Source: Zeus faber
Taxonomy: Eukaryota > Chordata > Actinopteri > Zeiformes > Zeidae
DNA: 64,000 nucleotides
Reading direction: 5' to 3'
Assembly (NCBI GenBank): GCA_960531495.1
Contig: OY482859.1
Span: 29,879,481-29,943,480 of the forward strand
In this document: one piece after another, positions 11,145 through 21,599 of the stretch
How positions within the stretch are numbered: position 1 is the stretch's first letter
Layout: each line of letters opens with the position of its first letter
The notes under the pieces: model-generated
What the model was told of the DNA's origin: nothing
The model's database searches: none
What the model saw: the letters and a program-made list of their open reading frames with translations, nothing else
Made by a program: the position numbers and the translations under genes

Positions 11145-13288
11145 GGGGTAACCTAAAAATAATATAATTGACGAGGTTGGAGCAAAGGGAATAGAGTTGG
11201 TTGGATTAAAATGTGAATCTGATGACAGTCTGATAAATAAATCAATTATAGTCTTATTAAAGGTGCATTTGTGTTATTTGATTTTTTGTTTTTGAGTTAC
11301 GCTACATTACAAACATTACATGCAATTACAAAGTCTACACAGACTTTAAAGAGATTACATGCAATTACAAAGACTAACTACCTTCAATTTAAATGACAAA
11401 ATTTGAACTAAGTGATGAAAAAGTCAAGAGTCCTTTTGCAAATGAAATCCAGATTTTTGGGTCTTGGCAGAAATATATGGCCACTACTTTTCACATAGCG
11501 TATACTCACTCAGCCATCTTTATAACCACCATAACACATAAAATAGAAGTATATTCCTCAAATGCATATTTCTACTCGTCCATGACTGAGCCTTTATTTC
11601 TCGATCAAAGTTTTTTAAAAACATAGTTGCCAAGGATGGTAATAATCGCACTTAGATTTTTTGAGTCACTGGGCTACATGAATATGGGTGAGAAAAAAAG
11701 GCTAAAACCAAATCAGCACATTGAGGGATATTCTCAAGCATGGATAAATGATGCGTGCGCTTCCAGAGGTATACTTTTGGGAACACCCAAAAAAAACACG
11801 CCTTGAATAAAAATAAAATACTTATTTTCAGATTTATTAGAATAAGAATAATAAGAATTTTCTCTTCTTTTTTCTCATTGTTGGCATTATTCAGAATGTA
11901 ATTGTTAAGGACATTCACATGCATCCTATTGATTGTGCAAGGTTGCTGCAAGCGATGAATGGTTAATGATTAAAGATACAGTGTATCATTTCTGGTTTTA
12001 GTATTAGTATCCAAAATGTCTATTCCACTCTGACAGACCGAAGTTAACACAAGTTTGAAGTTTAAAGGCTGTCAGCTTCCTCTGAGCAAATGTCCCATCA
12101 CCTGAATAAATTTAAGAGATAATAAAAGTATTCACAGGATCTTTAAATAATTAGTGATATGTGCATTGTGTTTGCAAGTACGGCAGTGGCTTCACAATTG
12201 GGTTTTTTTCTAAATTGAATTTGATGTAATTTCATGTAATTTAATTTAATTTAATTTATTGTATACTTTTTACAAAATGTAATACTTTTTAAAGACTAAT
12301 TTTAATGAGATGAAAAGTGACATTTAAGACAAATCTTTGGACAAATCACTCTTATTCAATAAAGTATTGCAGGTAGGAACTATATACTGTATTTTGTACA
12401 GGGCAAAGATAAGTACAGTATTAGGTGGAAACAGGGCAGATTACAAACTAGATGATTCTATGAACTGTTGTGAAAAGTAAGTAAAAGTATTTTCTTGGAT
12501 TTCTCTGTACAGGTAAATAAGTGAGTTGGATTAGAATAGGTATTTTTCCAACAGGTAAATGAAGCAGGTAGGGATTGGGTTCAGTTCAGCTTAGGGTTTC
12601 ATTAAATCAGGAATATTGACTCTGATGCAGAAAAACTTTTCTCATTTTGACAAAAATAAATATATGGATGAACCAAATCAGGCCAAATATTTGAATGCTG
12701 AAATTAAGATCTCATAAGTCAAAATTTTAATCGATTTACTACTTTTAAAGCCTAGTATTGATAAACACTGAATTCAAGACATTTTAAGTACCCGCAGACG
12801 CTTTGACAACACTTGCACTTTGTTCAAATTGTGCGCGGATAAATGCAATTTAAAAGTACACTTTTAAGATGTAGAGAATGCGATGCGCAATAGTGAAACA
12901 TGTGTTTTTGTCACAAAATTATTTAAATGATGATGATAATGAATTTTGGCACCCGGGGTTTCTTATTCCCTTATGTTCATTTCCATAACACAGTATTTTT
13001 CAGACACGTCAGTTACCCCCAAATCAAAGGGGACATCGGATCTTGACCACGGTACGCAATCTCCACCGTCTGTTGTAGGCTCAATCCGAATAAATACCCC
13101 GTCCAAGCACATTGAGGCCCCTACAAGGAATTTCTATTAAACAACGACGGTGACGACCACAATGCTTTTTTTGGCGCAAAACATTGAAATTTCATCTTAC
13201 CTTATGTTTCACACTGTATGACTGGCTGTGCTCTGTCTCCCTGTTCTTGGGTATTTTCTTTCTAAGATGCCTCAACATGAAGAAAGAG

Positions 13289-13290
<2 letters not shown>
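10240..13290. other. gene-free AT-rich stretch
   Basis: I see no exon, RNA gene or transposon I can name. The notable item is a (GT)n-(G)n tract at 11101-11148 with about 22 consecutive G. The small open frames here lack splice signals or similarity. Confidence 0.5.
11101..11148 (+). repeat. (GT)n followed by a poly(G) tract
   Basis: Alternating GT runs directly into about 22 G residues. A second tract of the same design is at 37396-37427. Confidence 0.9.
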
Positions 13291-13371
<81 letters not shown>

Positions 13372-13374
13372 ACG
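13291..13374. repeat. (CA)n microsatellite
   Basis: About 84 bp of CA with two CAGACA interruptions. It creates Thr-His repeat open frames that are not genes. Confidence 0.95.
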
Positions 13375-14099
13375 TTTCAGAGGGGGAGTTATTCCACAGG
13401 AAACGTGTTTTGGCTATGAGAAATAAACCACAAGAAAACATGTACGATGATAAATCAGACGTTATGAAGACTGCTAAATGAGGTGCGCCTCAGCTCGGAT
13501 AGTTCTAATTCTTAAGTCTTTTGAATTGACATTTGATGCCGTTGGACCGAACAAGGCCTGCATAAAATGTACCATACTAGCATGTTTGAGTCTTTCGAGG
13601 CCACAATGAAATTATGAAGTATATAATTGCATTTTATTATTTTACATTCCATCCTTTGTGTCCCTCAGAATTGGACACAAAACACAACACAACGCAAATA
13701 TTTCTATACAATTGGCTATTAGGAGAAAGGATCGGATGTAAATAATCAAAATATTAACAATGTAATGGGATCTTGTACAAACGGGTTATTACATTCTACA
13801 TGGTGAAATTTCAACATGGTCAAGAAGGACCTGTTGTTGTATGCAGCTTAAAATGCTGTTGGGTAATACTCATTTATTCTTTCTACTGTGGCTGAGAAGT
13901 GTGTGAGCAAACATTTTTCTGATTGTTCTCCTGAAATACTAATAACATTAATAATAAGAAGAAGAATAAGAAGAAGAAAAAGAAGAATAAGAAGAAGACA
14001 ACATTTTCTTTGTATAGCTTTTCCTTCCATATGAAGCAAAACGCATTAATAAATACAGGTATAAATATGATACTCATTTCAGCTGGGCTTTGGGCTTTG

Positions 14100-14185
14100 A
14101 AGGATCTTCAGAATCAGAATCAGAGTCAAAATCAGAAATACTTTAATAATCCCAGGGGGAAATTACTTAGGGGGAAATTACTTTG
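14100..14185 (+). repeat. LINE/SINE 3' tail (aatcagaatcag family)
   Basis: The text atcttcagaatcagaatcag leads to aaatactttaataatccc and gggggaaatta, which is repeated once in tandem. This is a familiar fish retroposon tail. Confidence 0.5.
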
Positions 14186-14843
14186 ATCGTTCCTCAGCGA
14201 ATGGTTAAGTTTCAAAGTTGTTCAGACAATTCAAACTGAACCAGTTAAGTCAAGCGATCAGAGTCACAATTACCGTGCCAAGCAAGACTCGACCCGGCTT
14301 TGTTTTTGTACAATTCACAACAGGAAACAACCTAGGAAAGGAAACCTATACACCAATTGGAATTGGAATACGCTAGTACAAAAAGAAAAAAAAGGTTTTG
14401 AGCATTTCCTTGAAGTGCCTACAGAGGTCTGCCTCTAATATTCTTCTTCTCTGGCAGATTATTCCATAGTAAGCAGCTAAAACTTGAGCTCTCGCTATCT
14501 CATTTTTGTCAGAAGCTTAGCTGCTGAATTCTGGATAACGCAAAGTCCTCCCAATTAACTTTTTTAGCCATTTAGATTGACCCGCAAAAAGGGAAACTCA
14601 GTAGAATTGTCATGCCAGTAATGAAGGTAGAAGAACTATCTTTGTTCCCACAAAGAACCTTAAAAGAGCAAGGTTCTTTAAAGGGCAACTTTGTTTCGTT
14701 ACCTGACCTCCTCTCCTCAGATGCTTGTCTCGTTTCCTCCTCAATTTAGTTGACTGGATTTAACACAATATCACAATAGCCCAGTGTAGTTATTTCCCAT
14801 ATTTAAAAACCATCCACTTAAATGAAACTGACACAATGATTAT

Positions 14844-15131
14844 TGTGGTGTGGGGATGGTGTGGTTTGATCAGCCACACCTGTCCTGGGCCTAGGTAATA
14901 GGGGCCCAGAATCAGAGTGGCTGCATACCTGTTGCTCGTTGGTTGGTCTAACAAGCAACAGGTAAAACCCCATCCCCACACACACTGAGGAGAGGAACCC
15001 TTATTATGACACATGTCCATCTGCTCCTGGGCTTGTTCCAGCTAGCCCATTCTCTACAATAAACTGGTGTGTCCACAACCCTGTCGTCTGTGTCTCTGTG
15101 CCGGAGGTCCCTGAAAGGTGAAACTGCCACA
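14844..15131 (+). mobile_element. solo LTR-like repeat with perfect 5-bp target duplication
   Basis: The 288-bp unit begins TGTGGTGTGGGGATGG and ends CTGCCACA, and is flanked on both sides by ATTAT (14839-14843 and 15132-15136). It contains a hairpin (14928-14962), then AATAAA before aaactggtgtgtccacaacc. TG...CA ends, a 5-bp duplication and an internal polyadenylation signal are the properties of a solo LTR. It is the reference copy of the family in this window. Confidence 0.85.
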
Positions 15132-15758
15132 ATTATATTGTGAAATAAAGAGGAGGAATCTCTTTTTTTCTCACCATGTGCAAGCAAGTTGCAAAAACAG
15201 GAATAGCCTCTCTGCTGAAATTCCCAGTTTGCAAATTTATTTTCTTTTTCGTTTTGAGTCACGGCACAAGCAAAATCTGCTTGAATATTGACGAGTCAGC
15301 TGTGAGAACGCCCAACCAGATGAAAGTATGAAAGACTCATTTGGCATTCACTTAACTGGAACCACTTGAGATATATTCATGGTATGCACCTGTATTTTGA
15401 AATTGAGTGGGATGTGCCATTTTTTGGCAGGGGGGGTCATAAAACAAAGCAGCTGGAGACTTTTTGGTGCCTTTATGATTTTTTACAAAGATTGATTGAA
15501 TTAGCTTGACACCCTCTGTTATGAATTATTACACTTTATAAAGCATATATGTGTGTTTCAACATTATAGATGATACATGAAATGATAGCTATTTTTGTGC
15601 CCATCCTCAATTTGTAAAATCATAATGTTTCGCTAGTTATATTCAAAAACCTTTTTTCTTCAAAAAGAGTTTATTATTTAATATGTTGTAGTCCTGTGGA
15701 AGTAAAGGATATGTTCACTGTCCAATCCAGGCCTTTAAAAATGAAAAGGCTGGTTAAG

Positions 15759-15787
15759 ATCACACACACACACACACACATATACAG

Positions 15788-15825
<38 letters not shown>
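15759..15825. repeat. (CA)n then (TA)n microsatellite
   Basis: CA repeats at 15759-15782 are followed by TA repeats at about 15791-15822. Confidence 0.9.
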
Positions 15826-15826
<1 letters not shown>

Positions 15827-15885
15827 TCATATTCATATTCATCATAGCATAACCTTTCTGAATGCTTTGCTGTTGAGAAATGTAC

Positions 15886-16918
15886 TGTGGTGTGGGAGTG
15901 GTGTTGTTTGAGCAGCCACACCTGTTTTGGGTCTAGGTAACTGGGCCCAGGATCAGTGTGGCTGTATGCCTGTCGCTCGTTAGTGTGATCAACGAGCAAC
16001 AGGTAAAATCCCCATCCCCACACACACACACACACACACACACAGGAGAGGAGCAGATGCATGTACATCAGCTCCGGGCTTGTTCCCCCGAGCCCACCCG
16101 CTACAATAAAACTGATGTGTTTCAACCTCATCATCTGTCTCTCTGAACACCAACTCTCTCCCATCTGGCAGCAGCAGCACTCAGGGTGTCCGGCAGAGGA
16201 CCGGGGGAGAAGTAGCTGCGGCAACAACCCTGGGTAACCGCCTACAGCTATCCGCTTCTCACAGCAGCCACTGTAGAGACCATCCAGCACCCCCGCAGCC
16301 AGACCACCCCTCCAAAAAGTCCCCGCAACAGCCAAGCACGGCTACACCTCCACCAGCCAGCACAGGTGCCATGGACCGTGCTGTTCCGGGGAACCAGGTC
16401 TCTGGGAAAGGGGACTGTTTCCATTTTAGTGGACATTTTTTGATTATTTAAGGTATGGAAACCTTGTTTCAGAGTCCGGACTTTTATTATGTTACGGTAT
16501 GGAGACCATGTTTCAGAGTCTGGTCATTTTCAGGTATGGGAACCCTGTTTCAGTGTCCAGGCAAATTGATTGTATTTTTTTTCTGGCCTCAGTTTGTTGT
16601 TGGAGGTATGTGTTGTGGGGGTAGTGTGATTTAAGCAGCCACACCTGTCTTGGGTCTAGTTAATTGGGCCCGGGATAAGGGGTGTCAGTACGCCTCTTGC
16701 TCATCAGAGCAATCAACAAGCATAGGTTATATCACCCATCCGCCCCCCCACACAGGGGAAGAGCATTTGTCATGACATGTTTCCATCTGCTCTGGGCTTG
16801 TTCCATCTTGCCCACTTTCTCCAATAAACTAGTACGTTTCAACACTATTGCCTGTGTCTCTGTGTTGGAGGGCCTTGAAAATGCCACTCGGGTGCCAAGT
16901 GGCAGGCGGAACTTTTAC
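15886..16918 (+). mobile_element. short LTR-internal-LTR retroelement (TRIM-like)
   Basis: Two same-orientation copies of the LTR-like repeat (15886 to about 16150, and 16611 to about 16918) flank about 460 bp of internal sequence with no gag or pol. The internal part begins GC-rich and ends with three imperfect tandem units of ggtatgg-aacc-tgtttcag (16452-16561). The layout fits a terminal-repeat retrotransposon in miniature. The inner border of the left LTR is blurred, no primer-binding site or clear polypurine tract is visible, and the outer flanks do not show a matching duplication. It may therefore be an old deletion derivative of a larger element. Confidence 0.6.
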
Positions 16919-17111
16919 AATCCCATTTCATTTAGTACTACTTTTTGAAATTGCTGCAGTACAAACGAGTAACAGTAGGTTGCCTTCACACCTGGTGAGT
17001 GAAAATTAAGCCACTTCCACTTTCTAGTCTCTTACGTAAAAATAGACAAAAGGGTTGATGTACAGGGATGCAAAAGAGTCTATAAAACACTGAACAAAAT
17101 GATAAAATGCA

Positions 17112-17838
17112 TGCGTCATGAATCCTCCCTGATGTCAGAATTTATATTTGTTTTCATGTTTTATTTTCATCTGGTCATTTCCTTATGCCATGTCACTCAC
17201 CTCCATGTCATTTTGGATCCGCCCAATCCCTTTTGCTTTGCTGTCACTCCCTTCCCTTCGCCTGGTTTCCCCTGCCTGCAGCTTATTCCCTCATAAAGCT
17301 AGTGTCACACCGCCGGCGACGGGGCTGCAGTGTGAAACCAAGTAGCTCCTGTCTTGTTGCCATACGGTCACACCGCTGGCAACGGGGCTTCTGTGCCCCT
17401 GCCGTTTGTGGGTGTTGATGGCTCAAAATCGACTGACATTGTGGGCGAGGCAAACACTTCAAACCTCTCTCCATTTCCATATTTAATATACATTATATAG
17501 ATGGATGGTGCCATGTGTACTTTTATTTTATTAAAATGGTGGAGCTGTTTACTTAGCAAAATAAATGAGCTCTCGAAAAAATGATGTACATAATCTTGCC
17601 ATCCTTCCTTCCTGTACCTTCCATCCAAACCTCTGCCTGATTCCCTGGACTCTGATTCTCTGCAAGTTTCCCTGGACCCTGATTCTTTATCTGTTCCCTG
17701 TCATTTAAGTTTGCCTTCACTGACTGATCTTCTGGTTTTGACCCCTGCCTGTTTTATGGAATGAACCTTGTGGACTTTAACTTCATACCTGATGGTTTTT
17801 GTGTCGCGCTTATAGGTTCACATCCTTTCTGAGTCAGA
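17112..17838 (+). mobile_element. Ty3/gypsy-type LTR interrupted by an insertion
   Basis: The start tgcgtcatgaatcctccctg matches the LTR at 33246. Shared blocks continue to about 17297 (cacctggtttcccctgcctg type) and resume at about 17600 (tgtaccttccatccaaacct), ending near gttcacatcctttctgagtc. The ~300 bp in between is foreign and includes a duplicated 'gtcacaccgc-ggc-acggggct' unit. Confidence 0.65.
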
Positions 17839-18125
17839 GCGGAGGTGTGAGAGGGCGCTGACCAGTCATTCCCAAGGTCTTCCGCAATCATCAGCATCGC
17901 CTCCTCCTTCCTTGCCGGATCCTACCTCGAGCAACTCGGCAGAGCCCATGCAGCTCGGCAGGACCAGGCTGTTGTCAGCAGAATGAAAGCACTGCCGGAG
18001 GGAGAACTGCTGCCTGTACTGTGGCCAGGGGGGACATTACATGTCCAACTGTCCTGTAAAAGGAGGGGCTCATCAGTCAACCAGAGAGTGCTGGTGAGCC
18101 ATGCAATCCAATCCAAACTACATTC
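17839..18125 (+). pseudogene. Ty3/gypsy gag remnant with CCHC zinc knuckle
   Basis: Immediately 3' of the LTR. One frame reads ENCCLYCGQGGHYMSNCP, a C-x2-C-x4-H-x4-C knuckle with Cys codons at 18011, 18020 and 18050 and His at 18035. This is the nucleic-acid-binding motif of retrotransposon Gag. No protease or polymerase follows; the sequence ends at about 18125. Confidence 0.7.
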
Positions 18126-18315
18126 CCCGGGAGCCTCTGTCGAAACCCAACGACGCCAGAGCTCTCGGTGGTCACCTTCTCTGCCATGTCACTTATACTG
18201 TTCCCATTACATCTTGGCATATCAAGTCAAGTCAAGAAGGAGGAATCCCCCTTTCAGGATGCAATGGATGCCGAGTGGGCTAGAATAATAATATAATATG
18301 ACAAATCATAGGATA

Positions 18316-18320
18316 TTGTA

Positions 18321-18353
<33 letters not shown>
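18316..18353. repeat. (TAA)n microsatellite
   Basis: About twelve TAA/AAT units. Confidence 0.9.
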
Positions 18354-18479
18354 GCTTTTTATAGTGCACCTTTAAAAACACAGTTTACAAAGTGCTTTGA
18401 AAGAGGAAATAAAAGCAGAGTGTTCAGATCATGAATTTAAAAGGCAAAGTAACATTAATAAACAGGAATTAAATCGTCT

Positions 18480-18900
18480 TCTTCTTACAGCTGCTCCTGT
18501 TAGGGGTCGCCACAGTGGATCATCTACCTACAATACCTTCTGTTCTGCGCCTATTCCTTCCTTATACCAACCACCTGCATGTCCTCCCTCACTAATTCCA
18601 TAAACCTTCTCCTTGGCCTTCCTCTTCTCCTCTAGCCTGGCAGCTCCATCCTCAGCATCCTTCTCCCAATGTAGCTCTCATCTCTCCTACACACGTGTCC
18701 AAACCATCTCAATCTGGCCTCTCACTTTTTCACCAAACTGTCCAACCTGAGCTGTCCCTCTAGTGTACTCATTCTTAATCCTGTCCATCCTTGTCACTCC
18801 CAATGAAAATCTCAACATCCTCAACTCAGTGCCACCGCCTCTAAACCGTACAACATAGCTGGTCTCACTACCATCCTGTAGACCTTCCCCTTCATTAAAA
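18480..18900 (-). pseudogene. LINE ORF2 C-terminal remnant
   Basis: Read on the minus strand it gives RLRWFGHVCRRD-like text, then YIGRRMLRMELPG and a RRRGRPRRR basic stretch. This is a common C-terminal signature of one fish LINE clade. Stops are present. Confidence 0.55.
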
Positions 18901-18969
18901 TGTTAAAGTGGATAAAGAGACAAAAAATAAATCAATAGATACAATATGATAATAAGAAATAGTAATATA

Positions 18970-19802
18970 TTAAAGGCAAAAAATAAAAATAAATGAATAA
19001 GTAAAAAATAAAATAGAACAAAAAAGAACAGGCAGCCAATGGAGAGAAGCCAGGATTGGGGTGATGTGATGTCCTCTTTTGGAACCGGTAAGAAGCCTAT
19101 CTGCTGCGTTCTGAACTAGCTGAGAGAGAGTGACTTTTGGTTGATGCCAGAAAGGAGGGAGTTTCAGTAGTCTAATCATGAGAAAACTAGTGCGCGGATA
19201 ACTTTTTCCAGGTTGCTGTGTGATAGTATTGTTTTGATTCTTGAAATCGACAATTTTCTTAATTTCTTGTTCAAAGTTTAGGTCAGAGTCAAACAGTACT
19301 CCCAAGTTTTAAGATTTTGAATTATTGAGTTGAAGAAAATTCTGTGCCATCCAATGGTTGATGTCATTGAGACAATATACAACAACAGCTAGGCTGTTTG
19401 GGTCACCAGTCTCAGAGGAAGGTATATCTGTGTGTCGTCTGCGTAGCAATGAAAAGAGACATTGTGTCTTTGGATAATTTGGCCAAGAGGCAGCACATAG
19501 ATAATAGAAAATCTAATTGGACCTAAAATAGAACCTTGCGGTACACCACGGGTAATGTGAGTTGTAGAGGATGAGTCGTTACCTATGGAGACCACAAAGC
19601 TTCTTTCTAAAAGGTAGGAATGAAACCAGCCAAGTGCAGTGTCCTTGATGCCAACCCAGGTATAAAGACGGTCAATTAAAATGCCATGATCTACAGTGTC
19701 AAAGGCTGCACTTAGACCTAAAAGAATTAAGATTGCACTTTCCCCCGTCAGCTGCGAAAAGGATATCGTTGGTTACTTTGAGGAGAGCAGTTTCTGTGCT
19801 AT
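18970..19802 (-). pseudogene. CR1/L2-type LINE (family A), RT and C-terminal part
   Basis: On the minus strand: [20 protein letters not shown] (about 19800), [20 protein letters not shown] and [15 protein letters not shown] with an intact YADD catalytic motif (about 19450), then LVQNAADRLLTGSKRGHHIT and PILASLHWLPV (about 19050). Frames are broken by indels. The upstream part of the same element lies at 19803-19962, 23415-24180 and, inverted, 21165-21316. Confidence 0.8.
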
Positions 19803-20252
19803 GTAAAGCTCTAAAACCAGACTGGAATTTCAGGAAAGATGCCATTATGACACATAAAAGCCAAAAGCTGGGTTGATACCACCCTTTCTGAAACCTTTGA
19901 AAGAAATGGAAGTTTAGAAATGGGTCTAAAATTGTTAAGAATAGAGGGATCAGGGTAGGTTTATGTGGCAGACTCGGGGGCGGGGGGAAGTCAGTGTGGT
20001 AGGCTGGCACTCCTTGCCTCGGTGCCAGTTGTGGCCAATTGAATGACTGGCCAATCACGACAGCTGGGAAGCTTCGTATGTCTGGTTTCTCTTGCAGTGA
20101 AGGGATGGCAGAGGGACCGCACGGGAACTTGTGGCGGGACACATGGGAGCCAGTCTATAACAGCACTTGAACCATTGAAACAGTGTGTGCAATAAAACCC
20201 CACCGTGCCGGCGCTTCAGCACGGGAAACTGTCACGCGTCCTTGGGGGAGCC
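19803..20252 (+). repeat. left arm of large inverted repeat (LINE-A flank plus LTR)
   Basis: 19803-19960 is LINE-A sequence. From about 19971 (ggcagactcgggggc) to about 20250 it is an LTR-like unit with aataaaacc near its end. The whole arm is matched in inverted order by 20853-21316, with scattered differences and a few indels. Confidence 0.8.
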
Positions 20253-20304
20253 GGGGGTAGCGGCCGCACTTCAAAAGGCGTAGTCGGTAGGATTTTAAGG
20301 AAGA

Positions 20305-20628
20305 ATGCACAAGATGGAGCGGTCCCAGCTGCAAAACTTGGTCGGCCACCTGGCCCAGATGCAGGAGGCGCAAACAATCCTACTGCAGCAACAGACCCAG
20401 ACGCTCTGGACAATAACGCGGACACAGGAGGCGGACCACGAAGCGCTGCGGGAGCTGCTCCAGGAGCTGCTCCGGGAGCTGCTCCGGGAATACCCACCAA
20501 CGAGCGGCGAGCGGCGTCCGGACCCTCCAGCCCCGGTCGCGCTGCACCGGATGACAGGCGAGGACGACGCCGTAGCCTTCCTCGCCACCCTTGAACTATC
20601 GGCGGTTGTGGGTGGGTGGTCCGGGTAA
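20305..20628 (+). pseudogene. retrotransposon gag-like fragment
   Basis: The open frame gives about 107 residues. The N-terminal half is Gln/Leu/Glu-rich and predicted helical, with repeated LRELLQELL units. It continues to VALHRMTGEDDAVAFLATLE, which resembles the start of the fish Ty3/gypsy Gag domain (typically 'M-x2-DD-x-E-A-F-L-x2-F/L-E'). The frame then stops, with more decayed gag-like sequence to about 20850. It lies between the two LTR arms, where gag belongs, but nothing of pol follows. Confidence 0.55.
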
Positions 20629-20852
20629 GAAACCACCCTGCGGCTGCTCCCGCTGCTTAGGGGGGGAAGCGCAACAGGCGGCCCATAGCCTGCCGGCCCC
20701 TGCTTGCCTCGATGATAAGGTGGTGAGGAAGGCGATCCTAGACCGGCTGGGCTGACATCGGAGGGACACCCACAGCGATTCCGAGCCTTGGCCTACACCA
20801 GCGCCGGCCGATCCTGTCAACTACGCTACTTGTAGCGCATGCTGCTGCCCCT

Positions 20853-21316
20853 GGCTCCCCCAAGGACGCGTGACACAGAGTTTTTTGGGCTGAAGCGCCG
20901 GCACGGTTCAAGTCCCGTCCACACAATAACGAAGGTGCTGTTATAGACTGGCTCCCACGGTTCGTCCCGCTGCAAGTTCCCGTGCGGTCCCTCTGCCATC
21001 CCCTCACTGCAAGAGAAACCAGACATAAGGAGCTTCCCAGCTGTCGTGATTGGCCAGTCATTCAATTGGCCACAGCTGGCACCGAGGCAGGGAGCGCCAG
21101 CCTACTACACTGACTTCCCCTCGCCTCCCAGAGCCCGCATGACCCCGCCCCCGGGTCTGCCAAATAAACCTACCCTGATCCCTCTATTCTTAACAATTTT
21201 AGACCCATTTCTAAACTTCCATTTCTTTCAAAGGTTTCAGAGAAGCTGGTTTTAACCCAGCTTTTGGCTTTTATGTGTCATAATAACATCTTTCCAATCT
21301 GGCTTTAGAGCTTTAC
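20853..21316 (-). repeat. right arm of large inverted repeat (LTR plus LINE-A flank)
   Basis: On the minus strand it repeats the left arm: the LTR part from about 21155 to 20853 and LINE-A flank from 21165 to 21316. It differs by point changes and small indels (for example an extra agagcccgcatgacc near 21130). Confidence 0.8.
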
Positions 21317-21599
21317 AGTAATGCAGTAAGTCGAATACTATAGAATAAAATCAAATATACAGAATAAAATAAAATAAGAACTCAGAGGTAATGCAGGGTA
21401 GGGGTATAAAATAGATAAATGGAATAGGCTGTATGTATGTATATGGGATAGACTTATGTATATGGTGTAGGCTATTTATGTATATACAGATATGTGCATT
21501 TTAGTGGCATGTGAATAAAGTGAGGTAGTGTTTGTGAGATATACAGCACAGTATACAACAGTACGGCGCAGCAATACGGTAACACCGAACAACCCAGAA

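Noticed and set aside
12946-13140. Small frame MAPGVSYSL... as a possible foxp3 upstream exon
   Set aside because: Wrong strand for foxp3, with no acceptor-donor pair or similarity.
13291-13374. CRISPR-like regular spacing
   Set aside because: Simple CA repeats. No direct-repeat/spacer structure or cas genes, and the genome is vertebrate.
13184-13426. Thr-His repeat proteins
   Set aside because: Translation of a CA microsatellite. The same applies to the frames at 15696, 31630 and 63657-63955.
20305-20628. Possible host SCAN or coiled-coil gene
   Set aside because: Flanked by LTR arms and similar to the start of Ty3/gypsy Gag; better explained as a retrotransposon remnant.
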